From Schoenoplectus triqueter (Eukaryota > Streptophyta > Magnoliopsida > Poales > Cyperaceae): a stretch of DNA of 64,000 bases. The position numbers and the translations under genes were made by a program. The DNA is taken from the NCBI GenBank assembly GCA_964058805.1, contig CAXKVV010002168.1, positions 62,001-126,000 of the forward strand, given 5' to 3'. The notes under the pieces were generated by a model. That model saw nothing but the letters and a program-made list of their open reading frames with translations, was not told the DNA's origin and searched no databases. This document shows positions 37,691 through 48,508 of the stretch, piece after piece (the first letter of the stretch is position 1; every line of letters starts with the position of its first letter).

Positions 37691-38015
37691 AATGCTGAGG
37701 TGGCTCTGTAGTATGGTGCCATGTGGCATTGACAGAGTGATATGGCCTTGTAGCATTATGCCATGTGGCACAGGTTGAATGAGGTGGCCTTGTAGTATTA
37801 TGCCATGTGGCATTAACAGAGTGAGGTGGACTTCCCTGGTTGTGCCGTGTGGCATGTATTGGGGTGATGTGGACCTGTCATGGCCTGCCACGTGGCATGT
37901 TGGTGGGGCCCACATGTCAAGTCAGTGTGGTGGTGGGGCCCACATGGCTGAGGTGGACCAATGGGGTGCTGACACGTGGCATGAGGTGGCCCAGTAAGAT
38001 GCTGACACGTGTCAC
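37691..38015. repeat. Degenerate ~42-bp repeats with CACGTG cores in intron 1
   Basis: About seven units of roughly 42 bp: gaggtggccttgtag..., ...gccatgtggcat, later drifting to tgccacgtggcatg and tgacacgtggc/tgacacgtgtca. ACGTG cores (G-box-like) recur in the last units. It lies wholly in the predicted first intron. Small open frames on both strands here are products of the repeat. Confidence 0.6.
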
Positions 38016-38832
38016 ACTCTCTCTCCCCTCTGATTCTGTGTGTATATGTTTGGGATCCCCAGTTTGCACCCAGATGAGTCTCTGTCCCCAAGTTGCACCC
38101 AGATGAACCCTTGATCGAATCTCAGCCTTTGATCTTCCCTTTTTAATCTGTTTTATCTTCCCTAAATTTATTTTGATAGCTCCACTTATCCAAAAATCAT
38201 AAAATTTTCACCAAAAATCCCTAAATTCATGATGATCATCTCTGTAATTTTTAATTCCATTTTTACCCCTGTCTCTCTGAATTAAAAATTCTTTTGTTTA
38301 TAAAACCCTATTTCCTCCTTTAAATTAATCCCAGATTTCATTTGTAGCTCAGTGTCTCTGCCAATTATCTCTCTCTTGCAGAAACCACCCTAACTAAATA
38401 CCAATTAGACTTATATAGATATTCATTAGGGTTTGATCTGATCAACAGTTGATTACATGTCAATAGTTGATACAAATCTAGACTTGATCAGATGGTTGCT
38501 CCCAGCTTTGGCACCTAATCAGTCTTGTGAAATTGACTTTCAATCCCTTAACATGAGGGTGACTTAGTCAAAGAACTGACTACTTATCAGTAATTGACAC
38601 AAATCAAAGCATAGTTAGGTGGTTGCTCATAGCTTTGGCACCAGGTCAGCCTTGAAAGCAAAATCACATTTGAAATTTCTCATGACTAGTTACATCAAAA
38701 TACTAGCTTGGCATTGACATCATTTCATGTGGTACAGGGATTGTACTGCTTCAGCTCCTTTCTAGGGTTTGCTCCAAGGGCAGATTCTTAGGGTTTAACT
38801 CTGACTCCTTTAATAGGTTACTAAGGTGTGGG

Positions 38833-39347
38833 GCCCACCTGTCAGTAAAAATGTGATCAGATGGCTGACCCCTCGGGAGATTTCTCTCTCTGGAATCTCC
38901 TGAGGGTCAGCCACCTTGAATAAGCAGGGGGTGACGAAGTATTTATATCTCTGTCTCGCACCTTGATATTTCCTTGTGGGATTAGTGTTTAACCCTTGTT
39001 CCGGGTTAATTAGTTTTCTTAGTAAAATGGGCTAGGTCTATGTTATTGGAGCTGCTCACAAGGGACTGCCATGTGGGTCCTACTTGTCAGAAAAAATGTA
39101 ATCAAATGGCTGACCCATCAGATAGGCTAGGTTTATGTTGTTAGAGCCGTCTACAAGGGACTGCCAGGTGGGTCCCACTTGTCAGAAAAAATGTAATCAA
39201 ATGGCTGACCCATCAGGAGATTTTCTCTCTCTGAAATCTCCCGAGGGTCAGCCACCTCGAATGAGTAGGAGGTGGTGGAGTATTTATATCCTTGTCTCTC
39301 ACCCTGATATTTCCTTGTGGGACTAATGGATTCATTCCGGGGTTAGG
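38833..39347. repeat. Direct repeat with long hairpin and TATA-like box, intron 1
   Basis: Two copies of about 180 bp (38833-39010 and 39168-39347) share gggcccacctgtcag-like, ggctgaccc, gggtcagccacct, a tatttatat box (about 38939-38950 and 39281-39290) and gatatttccttgtggga. Each holds a hairpin of about 18-20 bp with a CT-rich loop: arms 38863-38882/38894-38912 and 39203-39223/39234-39253. Between them, a block of about 98 bp (aggctaggt-tatgtt ... ggctgacccatcag) is itself tandemly duplicated. It looks like transposable-element regulatory sequence caught in the intron. Confidence 0.65.
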
Positions 39348-39472
39348 CAGCGACCTCTTCTGATCAGTGGGCCATCTCTTCCTTGCTTTCTCTTCTTCCC
39401 TCTTCTTATGATTTATCATTAATCATTGATTTTATTTTCATTTATTCGGCTACTTATCCTTGAAATTTTCAA

Positions 39473-39533
39473 GGGTAAACAAAGAGCCACCCACCAAGAC
39501 GAGCCTTGAACGCTCGAAAGGCTTGTCTTGGTG
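39473..39533. other. Conserved motif with 14-bp hairpin, copy 2
   Basis: Block gggtaaacaaagagccacc at 39473-39491, then arm 39492-39505 pairing with 39520-39533 around a 14-nt loop. All 14 positions pair, with one G.T at pair 10, the same position as in copy 1. It lies about 60 bp upstream of the predicted exon 2 acceptor (tag at 39592-39594). Confidence 0.7.
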
Positions 39534-39755
39534 CATTGTTCCTTATCATTTATCTCTTCATTTCTCATGATATTTTCTCCCTCGGGTGTTGTAGTGCCAT
39601 CTCATGACGCCATTCCGCGTCGCCCCTTGAGTCACTACCATTCTTTTTATGAGGATCCTAGTGATTGGACTCCTTTCGTCTCAGCCATCTGAGCGACTCC
39701 TGTCTACCCGCGAGGCGGCGGTTTATTTTTTAGAGATGATCAGCCTCATGACATC

Positions 39756-41382
39756 ATGCCCCTTCAGCCTCTAGGCGTTGCCTCTACAGCTCCTTTGACA
39801 CATCTCCTGGGCAAGGAGATTATTGACGGGCAGGCCTCTCGGTGGACTTCCGCCTCTTTTATTGCTCCTCTAGAGTGTCACGGTTATCAGCTGGAGTGGA
39901 CTCGATATATACTTATGCGGGAGGGGGCTGTACTTGAGCGTACTGGGATATACGACTCGATCTTTCTGTCGATGTTTCGCTACCATATCGACACACCCTG
40001 GCTGTGGGCCTTTTGCGAGAGGTGGAACTATTCCACCAATACCCTATTCATTGATGACCGGGAGTTGACTCCGACTCTTTTGGAGATACAGCAGTTGACA
40101 GGGTTGCCGATCTTTGGCTGGTTTTACGATGAGTTCATAGTCTCACCTGCTGACTTGAGAGATCCATCTCGATTCCCGTTATCTTTACAGAGGGTGTATG
40201 ATATATACTACCACTTGAGAGGAGGTCACTCTGGAGTCCCCTTCAGACATTGGATTGCCTTTTTCACAGATCGAGTTCATACTCGTCCCGAGGGCTTGGC
40301 CTCTATTCGGGATCCTTTTGGTACAGCTCGGCTCGAGATTCACCATGATGGCCCTATCCCTTCTCAGGATACATTGTGTTCTCACGATATAGATCGGGAG
40401 ACTTATCTGACCGCATTCATTTCCTGGTGGATCTGTTACTTTTTACTACCCAGCTCCCCAGCATACACCATCCGACCTTCTGTGTTTGTCATGGCGAGCT
40501 TGATTGCACGTGGCAACAGGATTTCTTTAGCGGTGCCTGTATTGGCCAACATTTACAGGGGTCTCCGTGGTCTGGTATCATCTCGTAGTCCTTCGAGATG
40601 TAGGGAGCTGATTCCATGGCATCTGGTTAGCGGCTGGCTTCACATGCATTGGTCGGGTTCTTATGATCCTGGTATGGCTGCTTCATTGAGAGACCATTTA
40701 CCTTTGTTGGGTGATTTAGCCGGAGTACAGCCCACTTCTTTGACTCCCACAGATGCTAGATACAGATTTTATAGGAGTCGTGATCATCTGAGGTTCGCTC
40801 GGGATAGACTGACGACTCGTAGGATAGCCAGGACCGTGGAGAGGTCAGTGATTGATAGCAGGGTTCCCTCTTCTGACCCTTCAAGCATTCAGGATAGACT
40901 GACTGACTTGGAGTACCTTGTTAGCATCCGCCAGGGTTTCCTTCCTTTTAGATCGGGTGATCACATATTCATTGAGCCCTATTCACCTCATCGGTGTGCA
41001 CATCAGTTTGGGCTAGATCAGGATATCCCAGCGCCTCTTCTCCGTCCTGAGTTTTTGGCAGCTGATTTGGAGGGTGTCGGGTGGTGTTACACTCACCTCT
41101 TTCGACTAGGTACAGGTGTTCGTTGCCAGATGGTTTCCACTTCTCGAGTTCCCACTTTCTCGAGACGTTATCAGCAGTGGTACCATGATGCCATCCGCTC
41201 TTATCAGTCATACACTCCTCCTGTAGTCGCACGTATCACTTGTCCTCGCGACGGACATGTCTCTTCTAGCGGCGATATCTCATATGGCCGTTCCCTTTTT
41301 CCAGACATCACTGTAGAGCCTATTGATTTCCAGGGTTTAGACAGCCGGTTTTCTCGTGCTCCTGTTAGGACTACTCTTACAG
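39756..41382 (+). CDS. PMD-encoding exon (open part of exon 2)
   Basis: Longest uninterrupted coding stretch of the PMD gene, about 542 codons after the TGA at 39690; in frame to the splice donor cag|gtacac at 41383. The PMD signature appears around residues 75-115: an aromatic-rich FCERWNYSTNTLF segment, then ELTPTLLEIQQLTGLPIFG, matching the family pattern ERW...T.F....E.T.TL.(D/E)...L.GLPI.G. It is followed by helical sequence with several Trp and Tyr (DIYYHLRGG, FRHWIAFFTDR). Without the spliced context, reading on would stop at 41403-41405, inside the intron. Molecular activity of PMD proteins is poorly known; MAIN-type proteins act in the nucleus and affect transposon silencing. Whether this stretch is translated is doubtful. 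Confidence 0.75.
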
Positions 41383-43096
41383 GTACACTTCATCATTCTT
41401 TTTAGGTTATTTCCCTTTTGATAAGCCTCATCTCATCTCAATCAATTCTCTTTTGATTCAGAGCTGGCTTATGAGTATGATCATGCGGAGCCCGGGTTCT
41501 CAGTCCCCCGCCTACGAGTTGTTGGCGTTCATTCTCAGCCACATGTTGAGCCACCGATTTCGGCCGCCGTGGGGAGAGATCGAGACGGCGCTTCTCAGCC
41601 GCCTTCCCCATCTTCTTTTCCTTCTCCCACTCCGGGTGATTTTCTTTACCGACTCGCCTATCCTTATTCGGGCGCACTTCATTTACAGCTCTCATTAAGG
41701 TTTATTTTCCAGCTCGCGGGACATCTCCTGTAGAGGCAGCCCGAGATGACATTATAGCCGATTCATCGGCGCCGACGAGCAATGTTCTCTCAGGATTTTG
41801 CACCGACCTTGCCGTCGCAGGTTCGTGTGCATCATTTAATACTTAGTTGCCTGTATGTACCAGTATTTTCATCCTTACATGTAGATTTTACAGGCCCTGA
41901 GGCCGATGATATGGCATCTCCACATCATTCAGAGTCTTTCTTTCATGGCGGCCCTGCCTCACCATCGATCTTACTGGTACCCACTGGAGATGGTGACTCA
42001 TTTGATGTGGTTTTGGGGCCAGTGTTTACTCTTGCTAGATCAGAGGAGACTTCTTTCGAGCAGGGGAGTCCATTGGCTGTCGAGCCCGCAAGCGATGAGC
42101 CATTATTGATCGAGTGAGGGCCATCCCATGTCTCCTCATCTCCTGACAGGCAGCCTCCCGTGGTTATAGATGGCAGAGTTTCATCAGATACTCGGGTGGA
42201 GGACTCGACTGAGCGGGTTGCAGTCGATTATGACTCGGAGCTAGATGAGAGTTGGCTGGTGGAGCAGCTATTCGACAGCCCAGAGACGGGGGTCCCGGCT
42301 AGTGAGGGTCTTACCGAGCCTCATGCCTCTCCCGGTACTTTGTACTTCCTTTGTCATTTTCTCATATTTTACTTGTTCATGTACTTATGCCTTTCTTTTG
42401 TAGCCGGGTCTGGTGCACCTATAGGTCCTCCCGAGGTGGCCGATGCTCCCATCCCTGACCCAGTCGCGCCGATCTCAGGCGACGAGGCGATAGGTTAGAT
42501 CTTCTCTTCTTTCTATTTCTTCTTTGATTATAACAATTTATCTAACCCGTTTACTTTATTTGCAGATGTTACATTGAGGGATGTGAAGCTCGCCTTAGCC
42601 GCGCTGGCGGATGCACTCCGAGACACTTTCTTCGGAGACTATCCGCTAGATTTTGAGATCCTGGATTCTCTGCCCGATGACTTCTCCTTTGACTGGTATA
42701 GGCTGATGCGGGATACCATCGCACCAGCTCTATTCGTCGCGCCTCATCTTGAGAGTACCTTCATTTCTAGGAGGTGTGAGGAGCTGCTCGGGGCTTATCA
42801 GGATGCGAGCTCTCTCGTATACCAGCACGAGTTGGAGATTCATGAGCTACGCAGGCATTTGGAGGCTGCTCGACTCCGCTATCTTCAGCGGCTCTCTTCT
42901 TGTGCCACTCTCCGCTCCATGGGAGTCAGTGGTGGGCCCGCTCGACTACTCGTGCAGGAGCTAGAGGACCACAGATTGTCAGTAGAGGGCTTCTCTCGAC
43001 ATCTGGCGGAATGTCTCCCGGAGCTGCAGATTCACTCGAGTGCCCGGGATAGTGCCTTCTCTCAGTTTTTGGATTTTGAGGCGGCTTCGGAGGAGG

Positions 43097-46000
43097 GCAA
43101 AACAAGAAAATGTGACACGACGCCTTCCGTACCGCCGAAAACGAGTCTGGGAGCGCAAAACATGAAAACGGGAGCCGACGCCCTCGGGAGCGCCGAAAAT
43201 GAGTCGGGGCGCGCAAAACATGGAAACGGGAGCCGACGACTTCGGTACGGCCGAAAACGAGTCCAGGCGCGCAAAACATGAAAACGCGACCTGACGCCCT
43301 AGTTACCGCCGAAAACTAGTCCGGGCGCGCAAAAGAAGAAAACGAGACACGACGTCCTCGGTACCGCCGAAAACGAGTCCTGGCGCGCAAAACATGAAAA
43401 CGGGACCCGACACCCTAGGTACCGCCGAAAACGAATCCGGGCGCGCAAAACATGAAAACGGGACCCGACGCCCTCGGTACAGCCGAAAACGAGTCCGGGC
43501 GCGCAAAACAAGAAAATGAGACCCGACGCCCTCGGTACCGCCAAAAACGGGACCCGACGCCCTTTAGACCGCCGAAAACGAGTCAGGGAGCGCAAAACAT
43601 GAAAACGGGAGCCGACGCCCTCGGGAGCGCCGAAAACGAGTCAGGGCGCGCAAAACATGGAAACGGGAGCCGACGCCCTCGGTATGGCCGAAAACGAGTC
43701 CGGGCACGCAAAACAAAAAAATGTGACACGACGCCCTCCGTACCGCCGAAAACGGGACCCGACGCCTTCGAGACCGCCGAAAACGAGTCCGGGCGCTCAA
43801 AACATTAAAACGGGACCCGACGCCCTCGGTATCGTCGAAAACGAGTTCGGGCGCGCAAAGCATTAAAACGGGACCCGACGGCCTCGGTACCGCCGAAAAT
43901 GAGTTCGGACGCGCAAAACATGAAAACAATACCCGACGCCCTCGGTACCGCTGAAAATGAGTTCGGGCGCGCAAAACATGAAAACGATACCCGACTTCCT
44001 CGATACCACCGAAAACGGGACCCGACGCCCTCGAGACCGCCGAAAACGAGTCAGGGAGCGCAAAACATGAAAACAGGAGCCGACGCCATCGGTACCGCCG
44101 AAAATGAGTCGGGGCGCGCAAAACATGGAAACGGGAGCCGACGCCCTCGGTACGGCCGAAAACGAGTCCGGGCACGCAAAACATGAAAATGCGACCCGAC
44201 GCCCTTGTTACCGCCGAAAATGAGTCTGGGCGCGCAAAACAAGAAAATGTGACACGACGCCCTCCATACCGCCGAAAACGGGACCCGACGCCTTCGAGAC
44301 CGCCGAAAACGAGTCCAGGCGCGCAAAACATTAAAACGGGACCCGACGCCCGCGGTATCGCCGAAAACGAGTCCGGGCGCGCAAAATATGAAAACGGGAC
44401 CCGACGGCCTCGGTACCGCTGAAAATGAGTTCGGACGCGCAAAACATGAAAACAATACCCGACGCCCTCGGTACCGCCGAAAATGAGTTCGGGCGCGCAA
44501 AACATGAAAACGATACCCGACCCCCTCGATGCCGCTGAAAACGGGACCAGACATCCTCGATACCGCCGAAAACGAGTCCAGGCGCGCAAAATAATAAAAC
44601 GGGACCCGACGCCCTCGTTACCGCCCAAAACGAGTCAAGGAGCGCAAAACATGAAAACGGGACCCGACGCCCTCCAGACCGCCGAAAACGAGCCAGGGAG
44701 CACAAAACATGAAAACGGGAGCCGACGCCCTCGGGACCGCCGTAAACGAGTCGGGGCGCGCAAAACATGGAAATGGGAGACGACGCCCACGGTACGGCCG
44801 AAAACGAGTCCGGGCGCGCAAAACATGAAAACGCGACCTGACGCCCTCGTTACCGTCGAAAACTAGTCCGGGCGCGCAAAAGAAGAAAACGAGACACGGC
44901 GCCCTCGGTACCGCCGAAAACTAGTCCGGGCACGCAAATCATTGAAACGAGACCCGACGCCCTCGGTACCGCCGAAAACGAGTCCGGGCTCGCAAAACAT
45001 GAAAACGGGACCCGACGACCTCGGTACCGCCGAAAACGAGTCCGGGCGCCCAAAACATGAAAACGAGACCCGACGACCTCGGTACCGCCGAAAACGAGTC
45101 CGGGCACGCAAAACATGAAAACGCGACCTGACGCCCTCGTTACCGCCGAAAACGAGTCCGGGCGCGCAAAACAAGAAAATGTGACACGACGCCTTCCGTA
45201 CCGCCGAAAACGGGACCCGACGCCCTTGAGACCGCCGAAAACGAGTCAGGGATCGCAAAACATGAAAACGGGAGCCGACGCCCTCGGGAGCGCCGAAAAC
45301 GAGTCGGGGCGCGCAAAACATGGAAACGGGAGCCGACGACCTAGGTACGGCCGAAAACGAGTCCGGGCGCGCAAAACATGAAAACACGACCTGACGCCCT
45401 AGTTACCGCCGAAAACTAGTCCGGGCGCGCAAAAGAAGAAAACGAGACACGACGTCCTCGGTACCGCCGAAAACGAGTCCTGGCGCGCAAAACATGAAAA
45501 CTGGACCCGACACCCTCGGTACCGCCGAAAACGAGTCCGGGCGCGCAAAACATGAAAACGGGACCTGACACCCTCGGTACCGTCGAAAACGAGTCCGGGC
45601 GCGCAAAACAAGAAAATGAGACACGACGCCCTCGGTACCGCCGAAAACGGGACCCGACGCCCTTGTGACCGCCGAAAACGAGTCAGGGAGCGCAAAACAT
45701 GAAAACGGGAGCCGACGCCCTCGGGAGCGCCGAAAACGAGTCGGGGCGCGCAAAACATGGAAACGGGAGCCGACGCCCTCGGTACGGCCGAAAACGAGTC
45801 CGGGCACGCAAAACATGAAAACGCGACCCGACGCCCTCGTTACCGCCGAAAACGAGTCCGGGCACGCAAAACAAGAAAATGTGACACGACGCCCTCCGTA
45901 CCGCCGAAAACGGGACCCGACGCCTTCGAGACCGCCGAAAACGAGTCCGGGCGCTCAAAACATTAAAACGGGACCCGACGCCCTCGGTATCGCCGAAGAC

Positions 46001-46618
46001 GAGTCCGGGCGCGCAAAACATGAAAACGGGACCCGACGGCCTCGATACCGCCGAAAATGAGTTCGGACGCGCAAAACATGAAAACAATACCCGACGCCCT
46101 CGGTACCGCCGAAAATGAGTTCGGGCGCGCAAAACATGAAAACGATACCCGACGCCCTCGATACCGCCGAAAACGGGACCCGACGCCCTCGAGACCGCCA
46201 AAAACGAGTCAGGGAGCGCAAAACATGAAAACAGGAGCCGACGCCATCGGGACCGCCGAAAACGAGTCGGGGCAGCAAAACTTGGAAACGGGAGCCGACG
46301 CCCTCGGTACGGCCGAAAACGAGTCTGGGCACGCAAAATATGAAAATGCGACCCGACGCCCTCGTTACCGCCGAAAATGAGTCTGGGCGCGCAAAACAAG
46401 AAAATGTGACACGACGCCCTCCGTACCGCCGAAAACGGGACCCAACGCCTTCGAGACCGCCGAAAACGAGTCCGGGCGCGCAAAACATTAAAACGGGACC
46501 CGACGCCCTCGGTATCGCCGAAAACGAGTCCGGGCGTGCAAAACATGAAAACGGGACTCGACGGCCTCGGTACCGCCGAAAATGAGTTCGGGCGCGCAAA
46601 ACATGAAAACGATACCCG
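43097..46618. repeat. 58-bp satellite array 2 (left part)
   Basis: About 3.5 kb of the same 58-bp satellite and 31-bp short monomer as array 1. It starts abruptly inside exon 7 of the PMD gene, so codons of that gene run on into satellite to a stop at 43279-43281. Clear higher-order order: the caacgatacc variant recurs at 43983, 44509, 46141 and 46608, that is 526 and 467 bp apart within runs. It is interrupted at 46619 by the Ty1/copia insertion. Confidence 0.95.
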
Positions 46619-47210
46619 TGTTGGAATTTAGTTTGAACAAGCAAGTACACGAACATGCGGAATTTTAAATTTTTCGGTGCACAATTCAAACAAGGATCTT
46701 GCATGTGATAAAACTGAACCAAAATCATAGATCTAGACTAAACTATTGTACCTTTGATGCGTGAGTCTTCGGGGAGGCTCGGGGTAGTCTCCTTCTCGCT
46801 CGATTTGCACCGGTACCCGCAAAGACACCAAACGTAGGCAGCCCACTATCTGATCTCCTTCGCACTTGCTAGGATGCTAGGGAGACTCTCCTTGATCTCC
46901 TCCACACCACAGTGATTAAACTCCTTTAATCTATGTGAAAAATCTGGTGGAAGATGGGTCTCAACACATGAGATACGCGGCAGAAATTCAGCAGAGCTTC
47001 CGCGCGCGTAAGTGAAAGATCGATGGGTTTCTTGGCTGCCTAGGCCTCCTTTTATAGAGCCCCAAGGCAGGAGACTCCTCTCCCATGTCCCTAGGTAGTC
47101 TCCCCACGTTCTAGAGTGGAGAACAGCCCAAAACAGCAAAAAAACTGCCGAAAAACTACTGAAAAACTGCTGAAAACGTGGCAAAACAGCTCCCAACTTC
47201 AGCCTTGCCT
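46619..47210 (-). repeat. Partial LTR of the deleted second copy
   Basis: About 590 bp matching the leader-proximal end of the full LTRs (compare 48509 and 55729 onward), up to gccttgcct. The full LTRs then continue with tctaccc, whereas here the leader follows directly. It keeps the minus-strand TATA box (ctataaaagg, about 47048-47057). It lacks about 24 bp near 46835 that both full LTRs have. Confidence 0.88.
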
Positions 47211-48508
47211 AATTTTGTAGTGAGTCCAAGATCCCTATCTTTACTAAGCTCAAGCCAGCGTCGGCATAAACTTAAACTTAGCTATTTTAGGTAAGCATAC
47301 TCCTCGCTAATCACAATCGTATGTGACTCTTGGTTCCGTCTTGAGTACCCAGTACTCATGACGAATACTCCTCCCCGAGGTACAAACTAGGCCAGCGTCG
47401 GCATGTAACCCAGAGTTACCCCGCTTAAGTAAAACCTCTCTATTTGAGACGACACGTCTGACGTGCCCCACTTCCCCAAGGATAGGATGCAGTGCCTACT
47501 GAGTAGGTCCCACCAACACCCCATACAAGGTTTCCATGGATAGAGGAGGAAGGAAGATCGACTTAATTTTTAGGGACTTTATTTTATATGACTCTTTGAA
47601 TGGTGGTCGTGATAGCATACACCCATACCTATCCTACGACTCGCAATTCAATCACATAAAATATCATAAACAATAACATGCACAACCACACAAATGATCG
47701 TGAGTTTGTATAGCCCTTGTGCTTCCTTGGCCTCCGATCACTGCCTCTTTGATCATCTCCATGAACAAACTAGTGATCTAAGTACCCATAATTTCCTATT
47801 TCCTATTTAAGACTACTCTCAAATCGAAACAGAAAATTACATTAGAAATCCCCATTCCTAACTTGACACGCAGGCCATAAATACAATATTAATCATGCAA
47901 CAAAATAATTAATATCATGGGGCACCTTAGGCCGCTTACAAACATTCATACATACAATCATTACAACACACAAGGCATTGAACATGGCTATACAAACCCA
48001 CTACTGCAAAACAAAGTTAGAATAGCGCAATAACTTGCACCAAACCGATTGAAACTATTCATAATTCATAATCTAACAATTATGCATGGTTGTGCTCAGT
48101 TTCACTTCTTATTATGATCTAGAAACCACTTAAAAGCATCATCTAATGATGGTTAAGTTGCTATCCAGAAATTGCAGTTTTTCAGTTTTGGCTCTCCAAA
48201 GAACAATCTTTAACGATTTGGGCCAAAACGAAGACTCAATTAATCACAGCCCCTTTGGTCAATTCCTAACCCGAAATAGACCCCATTTATAGACTTGAAA
48301 CTGAGCCCCAACTTTCAGTTTTTACAACAATTTTACAAACTTGACAAATCTAACACATACCATGCGCATGAACGCATGCCAATTCGTAAAAATCTGAAAA
48401 ACTCATGCATAACTATCTAGATATACAACTTATGAATAAATCAATCAATTTAGTTTAGTCTTTTGGCCATGATTTATCACATACAACGACCAAATGCTCT
48501 GATACCAC
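47211..48508 (-). repeat. Duplicate untranslated leader of the copia element
   Basis: About 1.3 kb, nearly identical to 54431-55728, with no gag-pol. The deletion junction at about 47210 joins LTR sequence directly to the leader start (aattttgtagtgagtcc). A primer-binding site is at its right end (48496-48507). Confidence 0.88.
48496..48507 (-). other. Primer-binding site (initiator Met tRNA), inner copy
   Basis: Minus strand reads TGGTATCAGAGC one base after the LTR end, the standard plant Ty1/copia site complementary to the 3' end of initiator methionine tRNA. Confidence 0.9.

Larger units (their letters stand above)
37292..43096 (+). pseudogene. Seven-exon plant mobile domain gene, disrupted and truncated
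   Basis: Predicted exons: 37292-37436, 39595-41382, 41462-41635, 41713-41820, 41894-42334, 42404-42493 and 42566-43096. All six introns are GT-AG and phase 1, and joining them keeps one reading frame, which strongly supports the model. Exon 1 starts in a good context (tccatggcg) and encodes a basic Arg/Lys-rich, nuclear-localisation-like segment. Exon 2 carries the PMD. Exons 3-6 are acidic, Ser/Pro-rich linker. Exon 7 is helical with a likely coiled coil. In-frame TGA codons lie at 39690-39692 (exon 2) and 42115-42117 (exon 5 of 7); both are one C-to-T change from CGA. The 3' end is lost where satellite array 2 begins inside exon 7. PMD proteins occur both as host genes (MAIN-like) and inside plant transposable elements; this copy is probably element-derived. 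The exact start is the least certain part. Confidence 0.8.

Noticed and set aside
37682..38106. His/Pro-rich open frames on both strands
   Set aside because: They are translations of the 42-bp intron repeat.
42926..43279. Minus-strand open frames spanning the PMD-satellite border
   Set aside because: They are antisense to the PMD exon and extend from satellite frames; no independent support.
46846..47196. 116-codon minus-strand open frame, repeated at 48758 and 55980
   Set aside because: It lies in the LTR and is copied with it; no known domain, and it spans the predicted TATA region.
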